A DNA stretch of 64,000 nucleotides from Bacteroidetes bacterium ADurb.Bin174 (GTDB taxonomy: Bacteria; Bacteroidota; Bacteroidia; Bacteroidales; Paludibacteraceae), in the NCBI GenBank assembly GCA_002070265.1, contig MWCX01000023.1, positions 62,001-126,000 of the forward strand. Reading direction: 5' to 3'. The notes beneath the pieces were generated by a model. The model saw only the letters and a program-made list of their open reading frames with translations. It did not search any database and had not been told where the DNA came from. Below, piece by piece: positions 54,798 through 64,000 of this stretch (positions are counted from its first letter, which is position 1; every line of letters begins with the position of its first letter). The translations under genes and the position numbers were made by a program.

Positions 54798-56037
54798 GCC
54801 TTTTTTGTTGGTTTTTGTTCTTTTTCTTGTGCAATTATCTGTTGGGCAGAACAATACTAATTCTCCTTATACCCGATACGGTTATGGAGAACTTGTTGAT
54901 GTGAATTCAGCAGAACAGCGTGCCATGGGAGGTGTCGCATTCGGGTTAAGAAACAATTCCATGATCAATCCGGCAAATCCGGCTTCATACAGTATTGTAG
55001 ATTCTACATCCTTTATGTTTGATTTTGGTATGAGTGGATTGTTGTCCATGTTTTCTGATGTCGGTGGAAGGATTCTAAGTTTTACCTCTAATATTGAATA
55101 TATTACCCTGCAGTTTCCCATAACAAAATGGTTGGGGTTGAGTGCCGGTTTGTTGCCCTATTCATTTTCCGGATATAATTATTATGATACTGATTCGATT
55201 GAAATGCCCAATCATACTTCGACATCAACTTATGCCAATTATTCCAGAAAATATATAGGAAGCGGGGCTATCAGTCAAATTTATACCGGATTGGGGTTGA
55301 AGTTGTTCGATCATATAGCTTTGGGTGCAAATGCTTATTATATGATGGGCGGTTCATCTAACAGCAGTTCGATCTTGTTTAGTAATACGAAATTCAGTTC
55401 GTCGTCTTCTACGCAAGAAAATGCGATTGTGGTCAATAGTTTTAGATTCAGATATGGTTTGCAGTTGTTTCATACCTTCAAAGAAAATCACGAGTTGACA
55501 ATAGGTGGAATTTATGAACACAAAGCACCGTTCAGGGGAGAGTTTTTGCAATATAATTTTGGTATACCTGCTGATACTGTGTTATATGACCATCATTTCG
55601 GATTGCCGACAACCTATGGCGTAGGGGTTAATTATGTGTTTAAAAACAAATTAACACTGTCTGCAGATTACATGATGCAGAGATGGGGAGATGCTTTGTT
55701 TTTTGGCAAGACCGACAGTCTGACCAACAGAAATAAAATAGCTGTTGGAGCAGAATATATAATAAATCCGAGAGGAAATAAATATGTTGACAGGATGCGT
55801 TATCGTGTAGGTATCAATTTGCAAGATTCGTATTTTAAGGTTGATGGTCGGGTTCCTCCAAAAAATTTCGGTATCAGTTTTGGCGTGGGCTTGCCTTTGC
55901 GTACAACTAATACGATGTTAAATGCATCTTTGGAATATGGGAAAGTTGGAGATAAGACAATGTTGAGACAAGATTATTTTAAATTTACCTTTAATGTTGT
56001 CTTCAACGAAAACTGGTTTTTTAAGAGAAAATTATAA
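54781..56037 (+). CDS. Outer-membrane barrel protein, FadL/PorV-like
   Basis: 418 residues with signal MLKTVKPFLLVFVLFLVQLSVGQ. NTNSPYTRYGYGELVDVNSA, then EQRAMGGVAFGLRNNSMINPANPASYS, matches the N-terminal plug-like block of Bacteroidota FadL/PorV-type proteins; the rest is a barrel of about 14 strands. Likely in the outer membrane, perhaps in hydrophobic solute transport. It overlaps coaX and precedes TPR and lptC genes, a gene order common in Bacteroidales. Confidence 0.78.
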   Translation: MLKTVKPFLLVFVLFLVQLSVGQNNTNSPYTRYGYGELVDVNSAEQRAMGGVAFGLRNNSMINPANPASYSIVDSTSFMFDFGMSGLLSMFSDVGGRILSFTSNIEYITLQFPITKWLGLSAGLLPYSFSGYNYYDTDSIEMPNHTSTSTYANYSRKYIGSGAISQIYTGLGLKLFDHIALGANAYYMMGGSSNSSSILFSNTKFSSSSSTQENAIVVNSFRFRYGLQLFHTFKENHELTIGGIYEHKAPFRGEFLQYNFGIPADTVLYDHHFGLPTTYGVGVNYVFKNKLTLSADYMMQRWGDALFFGKTDSLTNRNKIAVGAEYIINPRGNKYVDRMRYRVGINLQDSYFKVDGRVPPKNFGISFGVGLPLRTTNTMLNASLEYGKVGDKTMLRQDYFKFTFNVVFNENWFFKRKL

Positions 56038-56061
56038 CATTATAAGTACAAGATAGAATTT

Positions 56062-57483
56062 ATGAAAGTCATGAAGAAATTAATTTTATTGTCGTTGAGT
56101 ATAGTTATTCTGACTAATTGCTATGCTCAAAGAAGAACAAAAAAGTCAGCAGCTAAAGAAGAAGTGACCCCGGTAGAAGTTGTTACTCCTCAGGAGTCGC
56201 AACCGGAGGAACCTGCTGGTGACCCTGTTATTACAGAAGAGTGTTTGATAAACTTGAGTTTGTTTAATGAGTCTGCTAAAAATAAGCAGTATGCTGATGC
56301 ATTGGGTACCTGGAATCAGGTATTTGAAAATTGCCCCAATGCCAACAGAGCCATTTATACACATGGGCGTTCAATTTTACATTGGTTGTTGAGTGAGCAA
56401 ACAGATGATGTTAAATATCAAGAAGTATTTAATAAGCTGATGTTGATGTATGATAAGCGCATGAAGTATTTTGGGGATGATCCCAGGTATCCTATACCCT
56501 GGATTAAAGGATTAAAAGCCTTGGATTATATAGTATTTGTCAAAAATGATGAACTGAAAAAGCCTGCCTATAAATGGTTAGAAGAAGCCATAGACGGATT
56601 GGGTGAAGCAACAGAAATTGAAATGATCAGACAGTTCGTTGTGTTGTCGGATAAATTATATGCCAACGATCAAACCCATGGTGAGAAATATATTGCTGAT
56701 TATTTGAAAGCCAATGATCTGTTGGAAACAATCATTAAGAATGCTGAGAGCACAGATCAAACACTCGCTACACAAGCAACGCAATATAAAAACGGATTGG
56801 ACATCGTTTTTGCTGAAAGTGGAGCAGCCGATTGCGAAACGCTGGATGAATTGTACAAAGACGAGATAATCACTAATGGAGAGGATTTAGGGTATTTGAA
56901 CAAAATTATTTCTTTTTACAGAAGGGTTAGATGTGTGGACTCAAAAGTGTATTTTGATGCTGCCGTAAAAGCACATAAGATTCAACCAACCGCTGAATCT
57001 GCAAGTGCATTAGCTGCTATGTCGTATAATCAGGAGGAATTTCAGCAGTCAGTCAATTATTATGAAGATGCTACAAGATTGAGTGATGTTGATATAGATA
57101 AAGCAGATTATCAATACAAAATTTCCCAGATTTATTACTCCAAAATAGGAGATTATCCCCGCACTAAGACTCATGCACTGAATGCATTGGGATATAATCC
57201 GTCATTGGGGAGTGCACACATGATTATAGGACTTGCCTATGCTGCAGCAAAAGGAATTTATGATGATCCGGTATTATCTAAATCCGTGTTCTGGGTGGCT
57301 GTCGATAGGCTTAACAAAGCCAAACAAGTAGATCCTTCTTTGACAGAAGATGTGGATAAGCTGATTGCTACTTATATCCGCCATTTCCCTTCTAAAGAAG
57401 ATATTTTCTTTAAGCCTGAGCTTAATAATGGAAAATCTTTTTATGTGGGTGGATGGATAGGAGAGACCACAATTTGTAGATAA
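56062..57483 (+). CDS. Exported TPR-containing protein
   Basis: 473 residues with signal MKKLILLSLSIVILTNCYAQ (start ATG 56062, or 56071). After a low-complexity Pro/Glu linker (about 25-55) helix pairs follow, including clear TPR-like units SASALAAMSYNQEEFQQSVN and YQYKISQIYYSKIGDYPRTK. It probably scaffolds protein contacts in the periplasm. Enzyme motifs are absent. In operon with an outer-membrane protein and lptC, so envelope assembly is plausible. Confidence 0.8.
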   Translation: MKVMKKLILLSLSIVILTNCYAQRRTKKSAAKEEVTPVEVVTPQESQPEEPAGDPVITEECLINLSLFNESAKNKQYADALGTWNQVFENCPNANRAIYTHGRSILHWLLSEQTDDVKYQEVFNKLMLMYDKRMKYFGDDPRYPIPWIKGLKALDYIVFVKNDELKKPAYKWLEEAIDGLGEATEIEMIRQFVVLSDKLYANDQTHGEKYIADYLKANDLLETIIKNAESTDQTLATQATQYKNGLDIVFAESGAADCETLDELYKDEIITNGEDLGYLNKIISFYRRVRCVDSKVYFDAAVKAHKIQPTAESASALAAMSYNQEEFQQSVNYYEDATRLSDVDIDKADYQYKISQIYYSKIGDYPRTKTHALNALGYNPSLGSAHMIIGLAYAAAKGIYDDPVLSKSVFWVAVDRLNKAKQVDPSLTEDVDKLIATYIRHFPSKEDIFFKPELNNGKSFYVGGWIGETTICR

Positions 57484-57490
57484 TAAAGCT

Positions 57491-58081
57491 TTGAAGTGTT
57501 TGCAGAAAAAATATGATTGTAAAAACATTACAACCGCCTTTTCGGTGGTTGTTGTGTTTTTTTTGCTTTTTTCATGCAATACCACCGTAACTGAACAGAT
57601 TGATTTGGAACTAAGTTCCGGTGAAGTTCCGCGGCTGCATACAGCGGACGTTACAACGGTTATTTCGGATTCGGGAATTACCCGATATAGAATTTATACG
57701 CCGGTGTGGAATGTTTATGATAATACTTCGCAACCATATTGGGAGTTTCCGGACGGAGTGCATTTTGAACGTTTCGATGAAGATTTGATCGTTGACGCCA
57801 ATGTTCATTGCGAATATGCCAAGTTTCTTGAAAAAGAAAAAATCTGGGAGCTGAAGGGAAATGTCCGTGCTACCAATATCAAGGGTGAATTGTTTGAAAC
57901 AGAACAACTGTTTTGGAATCAAAAGACCGAAAAAATCTATTCGGATAGTTTGGTCACAATTACCCAGGAGGATTATATCATCAATGCGCAAGGCTTTGAA
58001 TCAAATCAGCAGATGACCAAGTATACCTGGAAGCAAACACAGGGGATTTTTCCTGTAGAAGAAGAGGAAGATCAAAATTAG
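57491..58081 (+). CDS. lptC: LPS export protein LptC, lipoprotein-like
   Basis: 196 residues from a TTG at 57491 (TTG 57500 also possible; no in-frame ATG). A single membrane segment AFSVVVVFFLLFSCN ends in a lipobox-like Cys. The periplasmic beta-jellyroll has FPDGVHFERFDEDLIVDANV and WELKGNVRATNIKGELFETE, the LptC pattern. Bridges the LptBFG exporter to LptA. The LptF/G permease is encoded separately at 20155. Confidence 0.88.
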   Translation: MKCLQKKYDCKNITTAFSVVVVFFLLFSCNTTVTEQIDLELSSGEVPRLHTADVTTVISDSGITRYRIYTPVWNVYDNTSQPYWEFPDGVHFERFDEDLIVDANVHCEYAKFLEKEKIWELKGNVRATNIKGELFETEQLFWNQKTEKIYSDSLVTITQEDYIINAQGFESNQQMTKYTWKQTQGIFPVEEEEDQN

Positions 58082-58151
58082 AAGTAAAAGGTCTCCGGTA
58101 TCATTATTTTTTTCGGAGATTTTGACAAATAAGATAATCAAGGTATTACAG

Positions 58152-60038
58152 ATGTTGAGGAATATCCGGATTTTTATGTTGTTGCTGCTGTCTCCGGTTT
58201 TAATGTCGGAAAACGACCCTGCATCCGTAGAAGTCATACAATCTGTAAAAACCTGGCAAATCGTTGATAAGTTTGCTACTGTTGATTCTATTGCTCCGGA
58301 TACGGCACATTTAAATTTTCAAAATGCCAACCACATTGATCGTTTCAGCATATCCAATGCTTACCGCGGTAATTTAGGCTCACCCATTCAACCTAAAGTT
58401 TATTTCGACAGGCCGTTGAAACATGATTTTATTTTTGCGGATGCCTATTATCCATACATGGCTCAGGTTGAGTCGGCTACATTCTTTAATACTACCAAAC
58501 CATTTACGAGTTTGTATTATTTAAGCGGTGGAACTCATTATTACAAGGATGAACAAATCAGGTTCCTTTTTTCTGCTAATGCCAATAAAAAACTGAATCT
58601 TGGATTTACATTGGATTATCTCTATGCACGGGGTGAATACACAAACCTTGGTACTAAAAGATTTACGGGTTCTGCTTTTGGGACTTATGACGGTGTTAGA
58701 TATAAAGCAACCGGTTTTGCAAGTAGCAACAACATCAGTAATTATGAAAACGGGGGAATTTCGGATACTACCTATATCAATGGTCCCATAGTCTATCCTT
58801 CTTATAATATTCCGGTGAATATCGAAGGATATGCAAATTACCTACACAACCAATTTTTTTACAATCATCAATATAATATTGGTATAACTAGACAGGTTGA
58901 GATTACTCCTGATTCGATTGTGTCGGAATATGTGCCTGTTACGGTGTTTGGACATACCGTTCGCTTGGATGATATGCGAAAGCGATATTATGAACCTAAA
59001 GTGGAAAGTGACTTCTATGAAAACACTTACCTGCCCTTTGCTTTTACCAATGATAGCGCAGCTTATTTTTCTGTAAAAAATACCTTGTCTGTCAGCATGG
59101 CTGAAGAGTTTAATAAATGGTTGAAATTTGGTTTGACGGCTTATGTGGAAAATGAAGTAGTTAGATATGGAGTGAAGCAGGATAGTATCTATACCCATAG
59201 AAATTATATGAATAATAGGGTAGGAGGTATTTTGTCAAAAAACAAAGGAGAATTATTGAAGTATAATTTTAGTGGAGAACTGACATTTTTGGGACGCAAT
59301 ATCGGAGACATGGTGTTGGACGCCAATCTGAACAGTAAATTCAATCTGCTGAAACAAAGCATCAATCTGCAGGCATATGGATTTCTCAAAAGTACCAGAC
59401 CGTCTGTGTTTTATGATTTTTATCATTCGAATCATTTCAAATGGGAAAATAGTTTTTCAAAATTGTATCATACACGCATAGGTGGTCAATTTGCCATTCC
59501 GACGCTTTATTTCAATTTTGATGTGTCCGTAGAAAATTTGACCAATCCGATATACTTTAACAAACAGGCTTTACCAAATCAGTATAGTGGTAATGTTCAG
59601 ATACTTGCGGGGAATTTAAAGCAAGACTTCCATGTAGGTAGCTTTACATTAGAAAATCAGGCAGTTTATCAATTGAGTTCCAATCAATCGGTGATACCTT
59701 TGCCGAATATTGTTTTGTATCATAATTTATATTATCATGGACTTTGGTTCAAGGTTTTAAGCATGCAGATGGGTGTGGATGTGCGGTATCATACTGCCTA
59801 TTATGCTCCTTCTTACATGCCGGCAACCGGACAGTTTCATGTGCAGGATCGAATAAAAATCGGTAATTATCCTGTGATGAATGTATATTTGAATGTGCAT
59901 CTGAAACGTACGAGATTTTTCGTTCAGGGTTATCATATAAACCAGTTGTTTATGAAAGGGGATTATTATTCCATGCCTTATTATCCCATCAATCCTGCAA
60001 CGTTCAAGATGGGGTTGACATGGAATTTTTACGATTAA
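58152..60038 (+). CDS. Putative porin of the Bacteroidota outer membrane
   Basis: About 628 residues from ATG 58152, which opens MLRNIRIFMLLLLSPVLMSE; a TTG at 58122 is the alternative. FFNTTKPFTSLYYLSGGTHYY and the TLDYLYARGEYTNLGTKRFT regions match the putative porin family often placed near LptC in Bacteroidota, and the barrel ends FKMGLTWNFYD. Substrate unknown. It is 70 bp after lptC on the same strand. The stop codon lies within the partial copy C of the leader motif. Confidence 0.82.
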   Translation: MLRNIRIFMLLLLSPVLMSENDPASVEVIQSVKTWQIVDKFATVDSIAPDTAHLNFQNANHIDRFSISNAYRGNLGSPIQPKVYFDRPLKHDFIFADAYYPYMAQVESATFFNTTKPFTSLYYLSGGTHYYKDEQIRFLFSANANKKLNLGFTLDYLYARGEYTNLGTKRFTGSAFGTYDGVRYKATGFASSNNISNYENGGISDTTYINGPIVYPSYNIPVNIEGYANYLHNQFFYNHQYNIGITRQVEITPDSIVSEYVPVTVFGHTVRLDDMRKRYYEPKVESDFYENTYLPFAFTNDSAAYFSVKNTLSVSMAEEFNKWLKFGLTAYVENEVVRYGVKQDSIYTHRNYMNNRVGGILSKNKGELLKYNFSGELTFLGRNIGDMVLDANLNSKFNLLKQSINLQAYGFLKSTRPSVFYDFYHSNHFKWENSFSKLYHTRIGGQFAIPTLYFNFDVSVENLTNPIYFNKQALPNQYSGNVQILAGNLKQDFHVGSFTLENQAVYQLSSNQSVIPLPNIVLYHNLYYHGLWFKVLSMQMGVDVRYHTAYYAPSYMPATGQFHVQDRIKIGNYPVMNVYLNVHLKRTRFFVQGYHINQLFMKGDYYSMPYYPINPATFKMGLTWNFYD

Positions 60039-60088
60039 ATTAGTTCATTGAGAGTTCCGGACAACAACTTAAAGTAAATTTTAATCGC
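60033..60088 (+). promoter_or_regulatory. Partial copy C of the conserved leader
   Basis: ACGATTAAAT (60031-60040) and GTTCATTG (60043-60050), then AGAGTTCCGGACAACAACTT, with the start codon 38 nt after the box. It matches the 3' half of copies A and B, but the left stem arm TTTAATCA is absent because that region is porin coding sequence. Sequence similarity is weaker than between A and B. Confidence 0.45.
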
Positions 60089-60892
60089 ATGAAAAAGAGA
60101 ATTGTAATATCGTTTGTTGCAAGTATTTTATTACTGATAATTTTGCTGTGGATGGGTGTATCTTCCACAATCAGAGACTTGCCCGAGATTCTCGAAGATG
60201 CCCGTTTGTCAGTCTTGATTGAATCCGGTGAACATGGTCTCATGCGCGATAGTTCTCAGGCTTATGGTTTTCAGTATGAATTGATAAAAATATTTGCAGA
60301 TTCGTTAGATGTTGAACTTTCAGTCACCTGTTCATCCGGAAAAGGAAATGATGTGCACAGACTTCAAAAAGGCAAAGCAGATGTATGGGTAGCCCTGATG
60401 CCCATTACAACTTGCTGTGAAAATACGGTTGTTTGTCTGACACCCATTATTTCCACGAGATTGATGTTGGTTCAACCAAAAGCAGCCGTCACTTCAAAAA
60501 TTCGTAAGCAATACGAATTGGATGGAGATACCATTTGGGTACGGAAAAATTCTCCCTATATCGAGAGGCTGAATGACCTTGCCGAAGAAATAGCCTTTGA
60601 ACCGGTGATTGTTGAAATGCGAGTGAGCGGTTATGAAGAGATGGTGGATTTGGTACAGAAAGGAGAGATTAAATTTACCATTTGCCCTGAATATCTGGCA
60701 GAGAAATTCAAAACAAAATATGATCAGGTTGATTTCAGCCTGCCCTTGAGTTTAAAGCATGATTTGTCTTGGTGTGTAAATGCGCACTCGCCTTTGTTAC
60801 AAGAACGGCTTAATGAATTTTTATATGCATTTAAAGAAACGAATGATTTCCAAGCATTATTAAAGAAGTATGATTATCAAGTTGAATTTTAA
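60089..60892 (+). CDS. Solute-binding family 3 protein, membrane-anchored
   Basis: 267 residues: an N-terminal membrane anchor (ISFVASILLLIILLWMGVS) and a bilobal periplasmic domain with LSVLIESGEHGLMRD, GFQYELIKIFADSLDVEL and LQKGKADVWVALMPIT. This resembles the N-terminal regulatory half of MltF-type lytic transglycosylases, but the catalytic lysozyme-like half is absent. It may bind amino acids or muropeptides. metA follows 12 bp later. Confidence 0.8.
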   Translation: MKKRIVISFVASILLLIILLWMGVSSTIRDLPEILEDARLSVLIESGEHGLMRDSSQAYGFQYELIKIFADSLDVELSVTCSSGKGNDVHRLQKGKADVWVALMPITTCCENTVVCLTPIISTRLMLVQPKAAVTSKIRKQYELDGDTIWVRKNSPYIERLNDLAEEIAFEPVIVEMRVSGYEEMVDLVQKGEIKFTICPEYLAEKFKTKYDQVDFSLPLSLKHDLSWCVNAHSPLLQERLNEFLYAFKETNDFQALLKKYDYQVEF

Positions 60893-60904
60893 AATATATC
60901 GTAT

Positions 60905-61822
60905 ATGCCAGTAAATATTCCGGATTCGTTACCTGCAGTTGATTTGTTGAGGAAAGAGAATATTTTTGTTATGGACTCAAAACGAGCATCCTCTCAGGAT
61001 ATTCGTCCCTTGAAAATCCTGATATTGAATCTTATGCCCGTCAAGATAACTACAGAGACCGATTTGATTCGTTTGTTATCCAACACGCCTTTGCAAATTG
61101 AACTTGATTTTTTACAGATGGAAAGTCATACTTCGAAAAATACACCTATCAAGCATTTGATGACTTTCTATAAAACCTTTGATGTTATCAAGCAAAGCAA
61201 TTATGACGGCATGATTATAACGGGTGCACCGGTTGAATTGCTACCTTTTGAGAAAGTTGATTATTGGGAGGAAATAAAAAGTATATTCGAATGGGCAAGA
61301 CGTCATGTTACCTCTACACTTTATATATGTTGGGCTGCACAAGCCGGTTTGTACCATTATTATGGAGTCCCGAAATATGAACTGGATGAAAAATTGTTCG
61401 GTGTGTTCAAACATTATGTTCACAATCCTTACAATCCTATTTTCAGAGGTTTTGACGATATGTTCTACGTGCCACACAGTAGATACACGGAGGTGCGCAA
61501 AGAAGATATATTGAAAGTACCCGAACTGACCATCTTGTCGGAATCTCCTGATGCCGGCGTTTACATAGTGATGGGTAGAAACGGCCGTGAATTTTTTATT
61601 ACCGGACACTCCGAATACTCTCCCATGACACTCGATACTGAATATAAAAGAGATTTGTCTAAAGGTTTGAAGATTAATATTCCACAAAATTATTATCAGG
61701 ATGATGATGTTCGGTTAGGTCCCGTAGTTAGATGGAGGGGGCATGCGAACTTGCTGGTAACTAACTGGCTGAACTATTTTGTATATCAAGAAACACCATA
61801 TGATTTATCACAAATAAAATGA
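60905..61822 (+). CDS. metA: Homoserine O-acetyltransferase of the MetA type
   Basis: 305 residues. Catalytic Cys142 in [11 protein letters not shown], His235 and Glu237 in [10 protein letters not shown] agree with E. coli numbering. In the acyl-CoA specificity loop [11 protein letters not shown] residue 111 is Glu, not the Gly of succinyl-specific E. coli MetA, so acetyl-CoA is the predicted donor. First committed step to methionine. It overlaps bcp by 4 bp (ATGA). Confidence 0.93.
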   Translation: MPVNIPDSLPAVDLLRKENIFVMDSKRASSQDIRPLKILILNLMPVKITTETDLIRLLSNTPLQIELDFLQMESHTSKNTPIKHLMTFYKTFDVIKQSNYDGMIITGAPVELLPFEKVDYWEEIKSIFEWARRHVTSTLYICWAAQAGLYHYYGVPKYELDEKLFGVFKHYVHNPYNPIFRGFDDMFYVPHSRYTEVRKEDILKVPELTILSESPDAGVYIVMGRNGREFFITGHSEYSPMTLDTEYKRDLSKGLKINIPQNYYQDDDVRLGPVVRWRGHANLLVTNWLNYFVYQETPYDLSQIK

Positions 61823-62274
61823 AAACATTACAAATTGGAGATCAAGCTCCGGAAATTTTAGGAGTCAACCAAGACGGTCAAAAAATTAAATTGTCCGACT
61901 ATGTAGGGAAAAAAATTGTTTTGTATTTTTATCCGAAAGACAATACATCGGGATGTACGGCTCAAGCTTGTAACTTGAGAGATAACTATCAAGGTTTGAA
62001 GCAAGCCGGTTATGAGGTGATAGGCGTGAGTGCCGACAGTCAAAAATCGCATCAAGGATTCATTGCCAAACACAATTTGCCTTTTAACCTCATTGCCGAT
62101 ACAGAAAAGACGCTGTCCGCATTATTCGGCACCTGGGGCGAAAAATCCATGTACGGCAGAAAATACATGGGTATGTTCCGAACCACCTTTATCATCAACG
62201 AAAAAGGGGTGATTGAAAAAATTATTTCACCCAAAGAAATTAAAACCAAAGATCACGCAGCACAAATTTTATAA
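61819..62274 (+). CDS. bcp: Thioredoxin-dependent peroxiredoxin, Bcp/PrxQ type
   Basis: 151 residues. [20 protein letters not shown] carries the peroxidatic Cys46 and the resolving Cys51, five residues apart, as in atypical 2-Cys Bcp proteins. [20 protein letters not shown] and [15 protein letters not shown] complete the family pattern. It reduces peroxides in the cytoplasm. Translationally coupled to metA. Confidence 0.96.
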   Translation: MKTLQIGDQAPEILGVNQDGQKIKLSDYVGKKIVLYFYPKDNTSGCTAQACNLRDNYQGLKQAGYEVIGVSADSQKSHQGFIAKHNLPFNLIADTEKTLSALFGTWGEKSMYGRKYMGMFRTTFIINEKGVIEKIISPKEIKTKDHAAQIL

Positions 62275-62363
62275 ATTTTGTTGTTTCCTTTGAGTTACAC
62301 ACAGAATTTCTTTTGTTGAAAACTATTTTTTATGCTTTCTGTTTCAGAAAAAATGAAAATAGT

Positions 62364-62371
62364 TAACTTTG
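62364..62371 (+). promoter_or_regulatory. -7 promoter box for purL
   Basis: TAACTTTG, 21 nt before the purL ATG; TTTC 18 nt upstream is a weak -33. Confidence 0.5.
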
Positions 62372-62392
62372 CAGCTTAAAAATTATTCGGAT

Positions 62393-64000
62393 ATGATTCA
62401 ATTCTTTCAAGCTCCTTCGCAACAGGTTTACGCTGTACAGTCAGCAAGTGCTTTATCGGCAACAGACATTCAAAAACTACAATGGCTTTTTGGCAATGCT
62501 CGTTTACTTGACTCACAAGAACTTAAAGGTGATTTTGTGGGTTTTTCACGGGAAATGATTACGCCATGGGGCAGTACAGCTACGGAAATAGCACACAATA
62601 TTGGAATATCGGGTATTAAGCGCATAGAACTTTTTACCCCTTTGTCCTTGTCTCAGTCTTTAATCAATGAGGAAGGCTATGACCCCTTGTTAGAGCATGT
62701 TCATAAAGGTTTGAATCAAGATGTTTTTAAATTTGACAAACAACCGGAGCCAATCATTTATATAAATGATATTGCTGCTTATAATGAGCAGGAAGGCCTG
62801 GCGTTGAGTGAAGATGAGGTAGAGTATCTGAATGGGGTTAGTAAAATTGTTGGACGAAAACTAACGGATTCCGAGGTGTTCGGCTTTTCACAAGTTAACT
62901 CCGAGCATTGTCGCCATAAGATATTCAACGGTCAATTTGTGATTGATGGAGAAGCAAAAGAAGTCTCTCTTTTTAAGTTGATACGTCAAACTTCTGAAGA
63001 AAACCCCAATCAGGTTGTATCTGCATATAAAGATAACGTGGCCTTTATATCCGGACCTTCCATCGAACAGTTTGCTCCAAAAACGGGAGATAAGCCTGAT
63101 GTGTATGCAACCAAGGAGATAGAGTCCGTTTTGTCCCTTAAAGCTGAAACACATAATTTTCCTACTACCGTAGAGCCTTTTAACGGTGGTGCAACGGGCA
63201 GCGGCGGCGAGATACGCGATCGCATGGGTGGCGGTAAGTCATCCTTGCCTTTAGCGGGGGTTTCTGTGTACATGACCTCTTATACCCGCAATTCATTAAT
63301 TGCTGATCCGTATTTTAAAACCAATATTAGAAAGCCTTGGGAAGCAGCCATAAAACCCAGAAAATGGACGTATCAAACCCCTGAGCAGATTTTGATTAAA
63401 GCCTCCAATGGAGCTTCGGACTATGGCAACAAACATGGTCAGCCTTTGATTTGTGGTTCTTTGGTGACATTTGAACACGAAGAGAACAACAAGCAATACG
63501 GATTTGATAAAGTAATTATGATGGCAGGCGGAATTGGCTTTACCAATAGCAGAGATGCAATGAAGGGTAAGCCTGAAGCCGGCGATCAAATTGTTGTGCT
63601 TGGTGGCGATAATTACCGCATTGGTATGGGTGGCGGTGCCGGATCATCAGTTGATACCGGTCATTTCGACAATGAAGTGGAGTTGAATGCCATACAGCGA
63701 TCAAATCCTGAATTGCAAAAGCGGGTGGCCAATGTGATACGTGCGTTGGCTGAAGCTGAAAGAAATCCGGTAATTTCCATCCACGACCACGGAGCCGGCG
63801 GTCATCTCAATTGCTTGTCGGAATTGGTTGAAACTACCGGCGGTAAGATTGATATGTCAAAATTGCCTATCGGAGATCCGTCTTTAAGTGCCAAAGAAAT
63901 CATCGCCAATGAGAGTCAGGAACGCATGGGTTTATTGGTGAAGCCTGAAGATTTGGGTATGTTGCAAAAAATTGCAGATCGTGAACAAGCACCGATGTAT
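62393..64000 (+). CDS. purL: Phosphoribosylformylglycinamidine synthase, 5' part
   Basis: The ATG at 62393 starts MIQFFQAPSQQVYAVQSASA and the frame stays open to the window edge (536 residues of about 1,230 expected for the large one-chain form). The linker and first ATPase domain are present, with FSQVNSEHCRHKIF, LKAETHNFPTTVEPFNGG and GGKSSLPLAGVSVY regions; RMGGGKSS and HDHGAGGHLN follow. The C-terminal glutaminase is outside the window. Fourth step of purine synthesis. Confidence 0.95.
   Translation, partial: MIQFFQAPSQQVYAVQSASALSATDIQKLQWLFGNARLLDSQELKGDFVGFSREMITPWGSTATEIAHNIGISGIKRIELFTPLSLSQSLINEEGYDPLLEHVHKGLNQDVFKFDKQPEPIIYINDIAAYNEQEGLALSEDEVEYLNGVSKIVGRKLTDSEVFGFSQVNSEHCRHKIFNGQFVIDGEAKEVSLFKLIRQTSEENPNQVVSAYKDNVAFISGPSIEQFAPKTGDKPDVYATKEIESVLSLKAETHNFPTTVEPFNGGATGSGGEIRDRMGGGKSSLPLAGVSVYMTSYTRNSLIADPYFKTNIRKPWEAAIKPRKWTYQTPEQILIKASNGASDYGNKHGQPLICGSLVTFEHEENNKQYGFDKVIMMAGGIGFTNSRDAMKGKPEAGDQIVVLGGDNYRIGMGGGAGSSVDTGHFDNEVELNAIQRSNPELQKRVANVIRALAEAERNPVISIHDHGAGGHLNCLSELVETTGGKIDMSKLPIGDPSLSAKEIIANESQERMGLLVKPEDLGMLQKIADREQAPMY

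Noticed and set aside
58092-58119. TCTCCG/CGGAGA hairpin between lptC and the porin gene
   Set aside because: Only 6 bp with a 16-nt loop; too weak to call a terminator inside a probable operon.
1-64000. tRNA or rRNA genes
   Set aside because: I looked through the intergenic regions for T-loop (GGTTCGAATCC-like) and rRNA-like sequence and found none; a covariance search would be more reliable.

Overview
The window is a chromosomal segment of a Bacteroidota bacterium, most likely order Bacteroidales. The clues are a SusD C-terminus, a SusC-style carboxypeptidase-like domain on a TonB receptor, type IX secretion (T9SS) C-terminal sorting domains, BT_3928/DUF1599/DUF4924/DUF3078/DUF4886 family proteins, a type B L31 and many TAnnTTTG -7 promoter boxes. 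No rRNA, tRNA or CRISPR array was found. Species cannot be named from sequence alone.

Layout. 1-9.3 kb is the end of a polysaccharide-utilisation-like locus: a SusD tail, two tandem FG-GAP propeller proteins, a melibiase-type glycoside hydrolase and a DUF4886 (SGNH-like) hydrolase, the last four carrying T9SS sorting tails. 9.5-16 kb has pcm, nnrD/E, a DUF3078 outer-membrane protein, hsp20 and two unknown envelope proteins. 16.3-21.9 kb (minus strand) has a purple-acid-phosphatase-like lipoprotein beside a TonB receptor, an LptF/LptG permease and an acyltransferase. 22-30 kb is housekeeping: pcrA, tcdA, DUF1599, BT_3928 family, tpiA, radA. An intact IS3-family element lies at 30036-31532. 31.8-34.7 kb has an acyl-CoA synthetase, truA and rpmE2. 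34.9-43.3 kb (minus strand) has a secreted M6 metalloprotease, a glycosyltransferase with a DUF7033/deacetylase-like protein, and uvrA. 43.4-48.2 kb has rplY, pth, an S4 protein, DUF4924 and rmlA-rmlC-rmlD (no rmlB). 48.2-53 kb has pheT, a second acyl-CoA synthetase and a tiny lipoprotein. 53.2-60 kb is a probable operon hisG-coaX-outer membrane protein-TPR-lptC-porin. 60-64 kb has a solute-binding protein, metA, bcp and the 5' part of purL.

The most unusual content is between the genes. (i) A MITE-like family with GGCGGTGTCTTAT inverted ends recurs at about seven sites. (ii) Its ends also occur fused to other modules, making mosaic repeats; the IS3 element sits inside one. (iii) Three intergenic tracts share one three-part, word-like repeat architecture. 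(iv) Two unrelated genes (DUF3078 protein and acyl-CoA synthetase) share a roughly 150-nt 5' leader: same promoter position, same 8-bp hairpin stem with a 19-nt loop, same GTTCATTG box and same distance to the start codon. A third gene has a partial copy. This leader is the best candidate for an undescribed regulatory element.
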